DNA from: Solobacterium sp.
GTDB taxonomy: Bacteria > Bacillota_I > Bacilli_A > Erysipelotrichales > Erysipelotrichaceae
Assembly: GCA_017536845.1 (NCBI GenBank)
Contig: JAFWCP010000126.1
Span: 1 to 11,251, forward strand
DNA length: 11,251 nt
Direction: 5' to 3'
A model generated the notes under the pieces. The model did no database searches, had not been told where the DNA came from, and worked only from the letters and a program-made list of their open reading frames with translations. Position numbers and translations under genes: made by a program. Shown here one piece after another: positions 1-7,786 of this stretch. Position 1 is the first letter of the stretch, and every line of letters begins with the position of its first letter.

Positions 1-528
1 CAGACACAGCAGGCCCAGCAGCAAAACACCACATTGACAAAACAGCAGCTGAATCAGCTGATGACGCTTGTCTATCAGGCCAACCGCAACCAGAATGTCA
101 ATCAGACGGTCACCTTGACAGCAGGACAGTTAAACCAGCTGATCCGCGCCTATGGCGTCAATACGAACAACAAACCGCAGACACAGCAGACACAGTCTTC
201 CAACGGCGGGCTCTCACAGATTCTGAGCCTTCTTGCCGGCGGCAATCAGGCGGCCCAGTCATCATCCCAGCAGGAAGATCAGATGCAGCAGCTTCTGAAT
301 CTTCTCGGCGGATCACAGCAGACAGCCACAAACCAGTCCTCAGGCCTGGAACAGTTATTCGGCCTTGGCACAAACCAGACACAGCAGGGGTTCAACCTGA
401 ACCAGGCACCTCAGCAGAGCAGCTCCTTAAACGGACAGGTATTCTCGCTGGATGGCAGTTCCGGCGGATCTTCAGGTTCTTCTCTTGGAAACCTGTTCTC
501 CCTGGCCGGTCAGCTGCTTGGCCACTGA
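1..528 (+). CDS. Gln/Asn/Ser/Gly-rich low-complexity protein, 5' end outside window
   Basis: The frame is open from base 1 with no upstream stop, so the gene very likely begins before the window. A TTG at 34 could start it but has no clear SD. I do not recognise a family. The visible 175 residues contain no Cys and few charged residues. They begin with two related units (LTKQQLNQLMTLVYQAN and LTAGQLNQLIRAYGVN). After these, Q/S/N-rich linkers alternate with short Leu/Gly beads: GGLSQILSLLAGG (nt 205-243), MQQLLNLLGGS, LEQLFGLG and a closing LGNLFSLAGQLLGH. No membrane helix or signal peptide is visible in this part. The composition suggests a surface, spore-coat-like or self-assembling protein, but that is inference only. 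It ends 33 nt before a terminator hairpin shared with the converging operon. Confidence 0.7.
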   Translation, partial: QTQQAQQQNTTLTKQQLNQLMTLVYQANRNQNVNQTVTLTAGQLNQLIRAYGVNTNNKPQTQQTQSSNGGLSQILSLLAGGNQAAQSSSQQEDQMQQLLNLLGGSQQTATNQSSGLEQLFGLGTNQTQQGFNLNQAPQQSSSLNGQVFSLDGSSGGSSGSSLGNLFSLAGQLLGH

Positions 529-561
529 ACCATAAAGCCGTCATTGCATTTCCATGAAAAG

Positions 562-588
562 AGCTTCCTCATTCGGAGGAAGCTTTTT
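562..588. terminator. Bidirectional intrinsic terminator between convergent genes
   Basis: A perfect 9-bp stem (AGCTTCCTC at 562-570, GAGGAAGCT at 576-584) encloses a 5-nt loop. TTTTT follows on the plus strand (584-588), and the minus strand reads CTTTT after the stem. It serves the plus gene ending at 528 and the minus operon. The minus-strand stop codon (569-571) lies inside the hairpin, so the last codons of that gene are also the terminator stem. Confidence 0.85.
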
Positions 589-1744
589 CAGTTCGATGGG
601 TGCTGCTGTAGTTTTCAATCCTGGCCAGGACGGCATCAGAGGGAATGTTGGCGCTGTCGTTCCAGGAACGCAGGTAAAGGCCATAGTACTCGTCATAGGT
701 CAGCTGAGATTCACTGACCTTGGCCGCAAGCTGTTTGCCAAGATACCGGTAGTGTTCCGGTTCGTCATCTATGCCGGTAATCTGGGATTTTTCCGGCGGA
801 TAGCGCTGGATGAAGCCGGTCGACGGGGCAATGCGGTTGATGATCGGCATCTCTTCCGTTTCTTCGTATACGGTTTCTTCATCCGCGTAGGTCAGCTGGA
901 TATTGACGGCAAGGCCTGTCTGGTGTTCGGTATAGCCCGCCCGGATGCATTCCCGGTCTGCCTTTTCCGGCGACAGGTATGCCAGCAGCCTTTCGTAGGC
1001 GGCATTCTGCTGCTCATAGGAACGGTAGGACGTTCGCACAAAGAAGGGCGCTCCTTCGTTGGAAGCCAGCGAGGCAAAGGTCATTAAGACATCGGATGCA
1101 TCCCGGCGCAGCGACATACCGCTGACAGCATAGGTCAGCGGCAGGTCAACCAGGTCTGACGGTTCATAGCCGGCCTTGAGGAAGGATTTGGAAGACACCA
1201 GGACATTTGCTGAATCGGGTTTTTCCGCTTCAACGGCGGCTTTATAATCCGTGCGGTAGGAACCGCTTAAATGGAAGGATGAGGGTGAGTTTTCCTCACG
1301 ATGCTCCAGACAGTCACTGACATAGTCTCTTTCGTCATACTGGTAGTCAAATACCAGCAGCGGCGTCAGTTCATAGTCACGCAGGTTGGTGAACAGGTTC
1401 TCCAGCTGGTCTGATTCATAGCCGATGTCTTTCAGACGGTCATAGAGCAGGAAGTCATCCTCGTCCACATCATCACGGATCAGGAACAGTTCGGTGTATT
1501 CCGTATTCAATCTGTTTTCGTGGATGGCCCGGGCCAGGGATTCGCTGTAATAACCGTTGTTCAGGATGAGTTCGGAGAGCCCCTGTTCCTTGATTTCCTT
1601 GATCTGGGCACTGTTCCATCCCAGCACTTTATATCGTCGGCTGGCCAGATACCCGGGCAGCAGGATCAGCACCAGGATGACAATCGGCACCAGGATCAGG
1701 ATGACAAGACGGTCATATCTGATTTTTCTTTTTGTCTTCTTCAT
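569..1744 (-). CDS. Membrane-anchored VanY-like M15B D,D-carboxypeptidase homologue with a zinc-ligand substitution
   Basis: The protein has 391 aa from the ATG at 1744, chosen because AAGGAG (1752-1757) sits 7 nt upstream; an upstream in-frame ATG at 1807 lacks this support. A basic N-terminus is followed by one membrane helix (about residues 13-33), so the enzyme domain should be outside the cell. Residues ~40-150 hold helical units of the form LGW/IGY..xQIxxL. The M15B core follows: YRSYEQQ, then TEHQTGLAVNI (H274), then GFIQRYP and DEPEHYRYLG (E328, H331). Family members trim the terminal D-Ala of peptidoglycan stem peptides using zinc held by His, Asp and His. Here the Asp of the SxHxxGxAxD motif is Asn (N281, codon AAT), and the usual EPWH is EPEH. 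Activity may be lost or changed. It is the last gene of a three-gene operon and overlaps the pseudouridine synthase gene by 32 nt. Confidence 0.85.
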   Translation of the reverse strand: MKKTKRKIRYDRLVILILVPIVILVLILLPGYLASRRYKVLGWNSAQIKEIKEQGLSELILNNGYYSESLARAIHENRLNTEYTELFLIRDDVDEDDFLLYDRLKDIGYESDQLENLFTNLRDYELTPLLVFDYQYDERDYVSDCLEHREENSPSSFHLSGSYRTDYKAAVEAEKPDSANVLVSSKSFLKAGYEPSDLVDLPLTYAVSGMSLRRDASDVLMTFASLASNEGAPFFVRTSYRSYEQQNAAYERLLAYLSPEKADRECIRAGYTEHQTGLAVNIQLTYADEETVYEETEEMPIINRIAPSTGFIQRYPPEKSQITGIDDEPEHYRYLGKQLAAKVSESQLTYDEYYGLYLRSWNDSANIPSDAVLARIENYSSTHRTEKASSE

Positions 1745-2408
1745 CGGCAAACTCCTTAAAAAGCGACCAGGGTGCCTTCGTAAAGTCGGGCAGTTCCTGA
1801 ATGACAACCGGTGTTTTCAACGTAGGATGGGGAAAGGAAAGGAAATATGCCCAAAGGGCAATCTGGCCTTTGGCGGGGCTGGAATGGTAGCGCTGGTCGT
1901 TGACCAGCGGCAGACCGCGGGAGGAAAACTGGACCCGGATCTGGTGGGACCTTCCTGTTTCCAGATGAATTTTCACCAGCGTTTTCCGGTTACAGACAGC
2001 CAGCACCTCATAGGACAGGACACACTTTTTGCCATGGGCGGCATCGGTCACGCGGCTGGTATTGGTCTTTTCGTCCTTAACCAGATAATCCGTCAGGGTA
2101 TCCTGGTTTTTCTTCGGGACACCGTCGAGAATGGCCATGTATTCCTTTTCCATCTGGTTTTTCCGGATGGCATCGGAAAGGCGGGACGCGGCTTTGGATG
2201 TGCGGGCGAATACCATCACGCCGCCGACCGGCCGGTCCAGCCGGTGCACCAGGCCGATGTATACATTGCCGGGTTTGTGGTATTTTTCGCCGATATACGT
2301 CCTGGCCGCCGTAAGCAGGTCGGGGTCATTGGACGAATCGCTGTTGACCGGCATGTTGGGCGGCTTGACCAGGCACAGCACGTGGTTGTCTTCGTAAAGG
2401 ATCTTCAT
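1713..2408 (-). CDS. RluA-family RNA pseudouridine synthase, short form without S4 domain
   Basis: The protein has 231 aa from the ATG at 2408. This start makes a 4-nt ATGA overlap with the upstream methyltransferase stop, with AGGTGGG about 10 nt upstream. A GTG at 2423 is possible but has a poorer ribosome site. Family evidence: the opening ILYEDNHVLCLVKPP, and the catalytic motif HRLDRPVGG (55-63) with D58 as the expected nucleophile, a variant of HRLDxxTSG. Further matches are KEYMAILDG, LETGRSHQIRVQ near the C-terminal half, and LPLVNDQRYH. RluA-type enzymes isomerise specific uridines in 23S rRNA or tRNA. The target cannot be assigned from sequence alone, and there is no N-terminal S4 domain as in RluB/C/D forms. 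It is translationally coupled to the methyltransferase gene, giving a small RNA-modification operon. Confidence 0.93.
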   Translation of the reverse strand: MKILYEDNHVLCLVKPPNMPVNSDSSNDPDLLTAARTYIGEKYHKPGNVYIGLVHRLDRPVGGVMVFARTSKAASRLSDAIRKNQMEKEYMAILDGVPKKNQDTLTDYLVKDEKTNTSRVTDAAHGKKCVLSYEVLAVCNRKTLVKIHLETGRSHQIRVQFSSRGLPLVNDQRYHSSPAKGQIALWAYFLSFPHPTLKTPVVIQELPDFTKAPWSLFKEFADEEDKKKNQI

Positions 2409-3286
2409 TCTTTTCTTTCCCACCTGCCATAGATGCCGCAGGGCAGCAGCAGGCTGCCGGATTTCAGCGGTATGGCGATTTCGCCGGTTTCCACGCGTCC
2501 TTCCGGATGGGCGGCAAGCACTGTCTTTGCAAGCATGTTGTTCAGTACGATATGCGACATGCCGGCCGTGTAGCTGTTGATCAGGAAGAACAGCGCATGT
2601 TCATCAAGGATGCCGAGGGCGGCATCAATCAGGCCGGTGATTTCCTTTTCAAACTTCCACATTTCGCCGTTTGGCCCGCGACCATAGGAAGGCGGGTCCA
2701 TCAGGATGCCGTGGTAGGTGCGGCCTCTGCGCTTTTCCCGCTCGACGAATTTCAGGCAGTCATCCACGATAAAGCGGATTTTCCGGTCGGTCAGATGGGA
2801 AAGCTCCATGTTTTCCTTGGCCCACTGGACCATGCCTTTGGCGGCATCGACGTGCACCGTTTCGGCTGCTCCGGCCGCCGCCGCTGCCATGGTGGCGCAG
2901 CCGGTATAGGCAAACAGGTTCAGCACCCGGATTTCCTCATCCTTATGGGCGGCAATCAGGGAACTCATCCAGTCCCAGTTGACGGCCTGTTCGGGGAAGA
3001 TGCCGGTATGCTTGAAACCGGTCGGCGATACCTTAAAGGTCAGGCTGCCGTAATTGATGGTCCATGATTCGGGCAATTTCCTCCTGTAATCCCAGAAGCC
3101 GCCGCCCTTGGCGGAGCGATGGTATATGGCGTCAGGGTTTTCCCATTGGGCAATGGAAGTATCCCGGGCCCAGATGGCCTGGGGATCGGGTCTTCGTAAG
3201 ACAACGCCCTTCCATTGTTCCAGCTTTTCGCCATCGCCTGCGTCGATGCAGGCATAGTCTTTCCATTTATCTGCTTGATAGATCAT
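2405..3286 (-). CDS. Class I SAM-dependent methyltransferase, RlmI/RlmK-like (probable rRNA methyltransferase)
   Basis: The protein has 293 aa and its ATG at 3286 is preceded by AGGTGA (3293-3298). The SAM-binding motif I is VLNLFAYTGCATMAAAAAGA (121-140), followed by the acidic motif II HVDAAKGMVQWAKEN (145-159). VDDCLKF marks motif III, and the target-handling motif is DPPSYGRGPNGEMWKFE (197-213). DPPS(F/Y)GRG..GE.WK is typical of the 23S rRNA cytosine/guanine methyltransferase group (RlmI, the RlmK part of RlmKL). The PUA domain of RlmI is absent, and the N-terminal ~110 residues are specific to this shorter form. The exact nucleotide target is unknown. It is the first gene of the minus operon, 191 bp from the divergent pcrA, with its own extended -10 promoter. 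Confidence 0.9.
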   Translation of the reverse strand: MIYQADKWKDYACIDAGDGEKLEQWKGVVLRRPDPQAIWARDTSIAQWENPDAIYHRSAKGGGFWDYRRKLPESWTINYGSLTFKVSPTGFKHTGIFPEQAVNWDWMSSLIAAHKDEEIRVLNLFAYTGCATMAAAAAGAAETVHVDAAKGMVQWAKENMELSHLTDRKIRFIVDDCLKFVEREKRRGRTYHGILMDPPSYGRGPNGEMWKFEKEITGLIDAALGILDEHALFFLINSYTAGMSHIVLNNMLAKTVLAAHPEGRVETGEIAIPLKSGSLLLPCGIYGRWERKE

Positions 3287-3306
3287 AACGGCTCACCTCG
3301 GACATC

Positions 3307-3315
3307 ATTATACCA
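3307..3315 (-). promoter_or_regulatory. Extended -10 promoter of the minus-strand operon
   Basis: Read on the minus strand this is TGGTATAAT: a perfect TATAAT (3307-3312) with the TGn extension. The expected -35 position carries only a weak match, as is common for extended -10 promoters. It lies 21 nt upstream of the methyltransferase start codon, giving a short leader. Confidence 0.7.
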
Positions 3316-3391
3316 TGATGAAAGAGTGATAAATCAGCAGTGCGGCACAAAAAAAGAGAACTCACAACAGCAATCAAAGAAGAAAAAGTGA

Positions 3392-3400
3392 TGGTATAAT
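3392..3400 (+). promoter_or_regulatory. Extended -10 promoter of pcrA-ligA
   Basis: TGGTATAAT, a perfect -10 (3395-3400) with the TGn extension. The -35 region (around 3372-3377) is weak and lies in an A-rich purine tract (3347-3390) that could act as an UP-like element. The pcrA start codon is about 70 nt downstream of the likely transcription start. With the divergent promoter it forms a perfect 10-bp inverted repeat. Confidence 0.7.
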
Positions 3401-3410
3401 AGACGGGCTG

Positions 3411-3454
3411 AAAGACAACTGCGGCCTGTGATTTTCCGGGACAGCTGTCTTTTT
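3411..3454 (+). promoter_or_regulatory. Terminator-like hairpin in the pcrA leader (possible attenuator)
   Basis: The arms AAAGACAACTG (3411-3421) and CAGCTGTCTTT (3442-3452) pair with a single A-C mismatch, and CGG/CCG can extend the stem inward. A run of five T (3450-3454) closes the 3' arm. It lies after the promoter and before the SD (AAGGAG) of pcrA, so it would sit in the transcribed leader. No competing antiterminator or peptide was identified, so the regulatory role is inference. Confidence 0.5.
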
Positions 3455-3477
3455 GTAACGCGATAAGGAGCAGTTTC

Positions 3478-5808
3478 ATGATTGATGTATCCATGTTGAA
3501 TGATGAACAGAAAGAAGCGGTTCTTTCTGATGATCAATATATCCGCGTGATTGCCGGGGCCGGCTCGGGCAAGACACGCGTCCTGACGACGCGCATCGAG
3601 CATCTGATAGAGGATGAGGATGTCCGTCCGTATAAGATTCTGGCAATCACCTTTACCAATAAGGCCGCCAATGAAATGAAGCAGAGACTGGCTTCCATGC
3701 TTGGGGAAGAAACCGCCGGCATGGCCTGGATCTCAACCATCCATTCCATGTGCGTCCGCATCCTGCGCCAGGAAATTGATGTCATCGGCTATCCCAAAAG
3801 CTTTACGATCATGGATGTCGATGACCAGAAGGCCATGCTGAAAACGATATGCCGGGAGCTGGATGTCGATACGAAGAAGCATTCCTATCCATCCCTGATT
3901 GCCTATATCTCCGACTGCAAGACTTCCCAGATCAGTGTCGAAGGCGCTAAGAAACTGGCCCGTCTGAACCAGGACGAAGCACTGATGGCACGAGTGTATG
4001 AAGCCTACTGCAATCGTCAGAAGGAAATCCAGGCGCTTGACTTTGACGACCTGATCCTGACCGTCAACCGGATCTTCCGCGAATTTGAATCCATCCGTGA
4101 CAAGTGGGCGCAGCGGTTTGAGTTCATCCTGGTGGATGAGTTCCAGGATATCGATGAAAACCAGTACCGGCTGATTCGTTACCTGTGCGGGGAAGATACG
4201 TCCCTGTACGTTGTCGGCGATCCCGACCAGACCATCTATTCCTGGCGTGGGGCCAATGTCGGCATCATCCTGAACTTCGAAAGGGATTTCCCCACTGCCA
4301 GAACAGTGATCCTGAACCGGAACTACCGTTCCCAGTCCATGATCCTGCAGGCGGCCAACTCGGTCATCCGCAACAACACCGGCAGGGTGAAGAAAGACCT
4401 CTTCGCGACCATCCAGTCGGATGAAAAGGTGCGTCATTATTCGGCTGAAAGCGATACTGCCGAAGCAGCCTGGATTGCCCAGAACATCCAGAAGATCCAC
4501 CGCAGCGGCGTGGAATACCATGACATCGCCGTCCTGTACAGAGCCAACTACCTCTCCCGTAATATTGAAACAATGCTGATGGAAAGCGGGATTCCGTACG
4601 TGATCTATGGCGGCCTGCGGTTCTATGAGCGCATGGAAATCAAGGACACCCTCTGCTATATCAGGATGCTGACGGAAGCGGATGACCTGGCCTTTGAAAG
4701 AGTGATCAACACACCCAAGCGCGGCATCGGCGTCAAGACCCTTGACCGCATCCGCGGCGCCGCCAGGGAAAACAACAGGAAGATGTTTGAGATCGTCTGC
4801 GAGCAGTGCCCCATCGGCGGCAGTGCCGGCGAGAAGCTGAAGGCATTTGCGGATATGGTGCTGTCATGGCGGCAGCGGGCGGAAACCATGGAAGTAGAGG
4901 ATATCTTCCACATGGTGCTGAAGGAGTCCGGTTATCAGAAGATGCTGAAGGATGCCAAGGAAGAAGAACGCATTGAAAACGTCGCCGAACTGGTCCATGA
5001 TGCCGTCAAGTTCATGGCCGATACACCGGAGAGCACGCTGGATGAATACCTGCAGATGGTATCTCTGTATACCGAGCGGGAACAGGTCAATACCGCTGAA
5101 GCGGTACGGCTGATGACCGTCCATTCCGCCAAGGGCCTGGAGTTTGATACGGTCTTTGTCAGTGACCTTTCCGACGGGATCTTCCCGTCCAACCGGTCAA
5201 TGAATGACGGCTACCATTATCTGGAAGAGGAAAGAAGGCTTGCCTATGTCGCCTTTACCCGGGCCAAGCACCATCTTTTCCTGGCCGATTCGCATGAGCG
5301 AAGCTTCATCACCGGTGATACAAAACGGACTTCGCGCTTTATCAAGGAGATTGACAGGAACTGCCTGGAGCCGGTCGGCCGGGTGAAGAAAGACGCATCC
5401 ACCGTCATCACGGCGGAAACGGAAGATGTCCATGAAGAAGGCGCACGCATCAGCCTGCGGACAGCGGTAAGGGCCGGCCAGAAGGTGATGGATGAAGTAT
5501 TCGGCGAGGGCAAGGTGCTGTCGGTTGAAGACGGCGTTGCCAATATTGCCTTCCCGTTTCCGGCTGGGGTCAAGCGCATGCAGGCAACCCACCCGCGCTT
5601 AACCGTCGTGGAAGCGCAGACGGAGGAGAAGCCGGCGGCTGAGAAAAAGGTTGGAAAGATTGTCCGCAATGACAGGGTTGTCCATGACAAGTTCGGCCCC
5701 GGCATCGTCATTGAGGTCAAGGGCAAGATTGCAACCATTGCCTTTACATCCTCGGCTTACGGAATCAAGAAAATCAATGTCGAAGCACCGGCATTAAGGA
5801 GAGAATGA
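3478..5808 (+). CDS. pcrA: ATP-dependent 3'-5' DNA helicase PcrA (UvrD/Rep family) with doubled C-terminal Tudor-like domain
   Basis: The protein has 776 aa and AAGGAG sits 7 nt before the ATG. All superfamily 1 helicase motifs are present: Q motif LNDEQKEAV (7-15), Walker A AGAGSGKT (26-33), Ia ITFTNKAANEMK, II VDEFQD (219-224), III GDPDQTIYSWRG (247-258), IV NRNYRS, V TVHSAKGLEFD (547-557) and VI YVAFTRAK (590-597). PcrA unwinds DNA in repair, in rolling-circle replication and in clearing RecA and stalled RNA polymerase. The tail is unusual. Family members normally carry one Tudor-like domain that contacts RNA polymerase. Here two related copies follow one another: ~664-712 (GQKVMDEVFGEGKV ... 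IAFPFPAGVKRM) and ~726-773 (DRVVHDKFGPGIV ... IAFTSSAYGIKKI). The gene leads the operon, and ligA starts 1 nt after its stop. Confidence 0.97.
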   Translation: MIDVSMLNDEQKEAVLSDDQYIRVIAGAGSGKTRVLTTRIEHLIEDEDVRPYKILAITFTNKAANEMKQRLASMLGEETAGMAWISTIHSMCVRILRQEIDVIGYPKSFTIMDVDDQKAMLKTICRELDVDTKKHSYPSLIAYISDCKTSQISVEGAKKLARLNQDEALMARVYEAYCNRQKEIQALDFDDLILTVNRIFREFESIRDKWAQRFEFILVDEFQDIDENQYRLIRYLCGEDTSLYVVGDPDQTIYSWRGANVGIILNFERDFPTARTVILNRNYRSQSMILQAANSVIRNNTGRVKKDLFATIQSDEKVRHYSAESDTAEAAWIAQNIQKIHRSGVEYHDIAVLYRANYLSRNIETMLMESGIPYVIYGGLRFYERMEIKDTLCYIRMLTEADDLAFERVINTPKRGIGVKTLDRIRGAARENNRKMFEIVCEQCPIGGSAGEKLKAFADMVLSWRQRAETMEVEDIFHMVLKESGYQKMLKDAKEEERIENVAELVHDAVKFMADTPESTLDEYLQMVSLYTEREQVNTAEAVRLMTVHSAKGLEFDTVFVSDLSDGIFPSNRSMNDGYHYLEEERRLAYVAFTRAKHHLFLADSHERSFITGDTKRTSRFIKEIDRNCLEPVGRVKKDASTVITAETEDVHEEGARISLRTAVRAGQKVMDEVFGEGKVLSVEDGVANIAFPFPAGVKRMQATHPRLTVVEAQTEEKPAAEKKVGKIVRNDRVVHDKFGPGIVIEVKGKIATIAFTSSAYGIKKINVEAPALRRE

Positions 5809-5809
5809 T

Positions 5810-7786
5810 ATGGATGAAAAGCTGACGCTGATGCGGTCCCTTGTGGATCAGCTGAAAGAGGCTTCGGAAGCGTATTATAACGGCAAGGCCGAAATCATGA
5901 CGGACTTTGAATGGGACGCCATGTTCGACCGGCTGAAGGCGCTGGAAGAGGAAACCGGCGTTGTAATGGAGGATTCGCCGACGATGAATGTCCAGGCGGA
6001 TGATACGGCCGGGGAAAAGGAAGCGCATGAATTCGCTGCCCTGTCTTTAGCGAAAACCAAGAAGGAAGAAGAACTGGTCAAATGGGCGGAAGGGAAATGC
6101 ATCTATGTTTCCTGGAAGCTCGACGGTCTGACGCTTGTTGTAACGTATGACAACGGCCGCCTGAGCAAGGTTGTCACCAGAGGCGACGGCCATATCGGCA
6201 CCAATATCACCCACCTGGCCAAGGGCATCCATGGCATCCCGGAAAAGATTGATGAGAAGGGCCATCTGGTCATCCGCGGCGAAGCGGTCATTTCCTATGA
6301 GGACTTTGAAACCTTCCGGGTGGAATCCGGGGAAGACTACGCCAATCCCCGCAACCTTGCCTCCGGTTCCCTGACGCTGAAAGATGTAAAGGAACTCGAG
6401 AGAAGAAACCTGCACTGGATTCCCTTTACCCTTGTCTATACCGAACAGGACATCAACAGCTGGGGGGAAAGGATGGCGTATCTCTCAAAGCTGGGCTTTA
6501 CGGTCGTTGACCATGAACGCATTGAACATCCTGATGCAGAAAACGTTAAGGCTTCGATTGCCGGCTGGACTAAGCGTGTCTCTGACGGTTACAGCTACCC
6601 GGTGGACGGCCTGGTCATCTGCTATGACGATACAGCCTATGCGGCAACCGGTTCGGTAACCGGCCACCATGCCGTGCGTGCCGGGTATGCCTTCAAGTGG
6701 GAAGATGAAGCGGCAGAAACAAAGCTGGACCATATCGAGTGGAGCTGTGCGGCTTCCACCATTACGCCGGTGGCGGTGTTTGAACCGGTGGAACTGGAAG
6801 GGACGACTGTCAAGCGGGCATCCCTGTGCAATATTTCCGAATGCGAGCGGCTTGGCATCGGGGCTGCCGGCACCGGCATCCAGGTCATCAAGGCCAATAA
6901 GATCATCCCGAAGGTCATTGCCGTAACGGAAAAGGTCGGCGAACTGGAAGTCCCTGAGACCTGCCCGGTCTGCGGGGCGGAAGCAGTCAGGCATATTTCA
7001 GATGTCTCCGGCACGGTGACCTTGCGCTGCACCAATATTCAGTGTCCGGCCAAGAAACTCAGACGTTTTACAAGGTTCGTTTCCAAGCCCGGCATGGACA
7101 TTGACGGGATTTCCGAGATGACGCTTTCCCGCTTCATCAACGCCGGCTGGATTCACCGCAACGGCGATGTCTTCCGGCTTGTCAGCCACGTGGAAGAAAT
7201 CGCGGAGATGGAAGGCTTCGGTGAGAAGTCGGCTGAAAACATCCGGGCTTCGCTGGAAAAGGCAAGGGATGTCGAAGACCGCAAACTCCTTTACGCCCTG
7301 AACATTCCGCTGATCGGCCAGGATGTTGCGAAGAAACTGCTGAGCAGCTATTCGGTTCAAGAACTTGTCGAAAAGGCAAAGGCAACCGATGATCCGGAAA
7401 CCTTCTCGGCCATCGACGGCATCGGGCCGGAAAAGTCCAAGGCTTTTGTCGAATGGTTCAAGGATGCCGACAACGCAGCTGACTTTGAAGACCTGCTTAC
7501 GGAGATCCGTATTCATGAAACAGAGAAAACGGAAACCGGGCAGAAGTGTGCCGGCCTGACCTTTGTCATTACCGGTGATGTCCATCACTTTAAGAACAGA
7601 AATGAGCTGAAGGCGTATATTGAATCCCAGGGAGGCAAGGTTACCGGTTCGGTTTCCAAGTCCACATCCTTCCTGATCAACAACGATATCAACAGCACCT
7701 CCGGCAAGAACAAGAAAGCAAGGGAGCTGAACATCCCGATCTTATCCGAGGATGATTTTGTCAGCACGTATATGGAAGCGGAATGA
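5810..7786 (+). CDS. ligA: NAD+-dependent DNA ligase LigA, divergent adenylation domain
   Basis: The protein has 658 aa, close to the usual 660-680, with AAGGAG 8 nt before the ATG and overlapping the pcrA 3' end. It seals nicks in replication and repair. The N-terminal Ia domain is recognisable but altered (MTDFEWDAMFDRLKALE where SDAEYDxLxxxLxxLE is typical). The usual SLxNAF segment reads SLAKTKKEEEL. The adenylated lysine is K103 in KLDG, followed by VTRGDGHIGTNIT. The oligonucleotide-binding fold region is followed by a four-Cys zinc finger (C385, C388, C407, C412), then helix-hairpin-helix repeats (~430-560). A C-terminal BRCT domain (~580-655) contains ITGDVHHFKNRNELKAYIE and GGKVTGSVSKSTSFLI. 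All domains are intact, so it is expected to be functional. It may belong to a divergent LigA clade of gut Bacillota and their phages, which I recall but cannot verify. Confidence 0.95.
   Translation: MDEKLTLMRSLVDQLKEASEAYYNGKAEIMTDFEWDAMFDRLKALEEETGVVMEDSPTMNVQADDTAGEKEAHEFAALSLAKTKKEEELVKWAEGKCIYVSWKLDGLTLVVTYDNGRLSKVVTRGDGHIGTNITHLAKGIHGIPEKIDEKGHLVIRGEAVISYEDFETFRVESGEDYANPRNLASGSLTLKDVKELERRNLHWIPFTLVYTEQDINSWGERMAYLSKLGFTVVDHERIEHPDAENVKASIAGWTKRVSDGYSYPVDGLVICYDDTAYAATGSVTGHHAVRAGYAFKWEDEAAETKLDHIEWSCAASTITPVAVFEPVELEGTTVKRASLCNISECERLGIGAAGTGIQVIKANKIIPKVIAVTEKVGELEVPETCPVCGAEAVRHISDVSGTVTLRCTNIQCPAKKLRRFTRFVSKPGMDIDGISEMTLSRFINAGWIHRNGDVFRLVSHVEEIAEMEGFGEKSAENIRASLEKARDVEDRKLLYALNIPLIGQDVAKKLLSSYSVQELVEKAKATDDPETFSAIDGIGPEKSKAFVEWFKDADNAADFEDLLTEIRIHETEKTETGQKCAGLTFVITGDVHHFKNRNELKAYIESQGGKVTGSVSKSTSFLINNDINSTSGKNKKARELNIPILSEDDFVSTYMEAE

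Noticed and set aside
1557..2432. 291-codon plus-strand open frame
   Set aside because: It lies antisense to the RluA-family and VanY-like genes, which have clear motifs and ribosome sites. Its translation has no recognisable domain, so it is a shadow frame.
3733..4521. 262-codon minus-strand open frame
   Set aside because: It is antisense to the helicase motifs of pcrA, with no SD and no protein family features.
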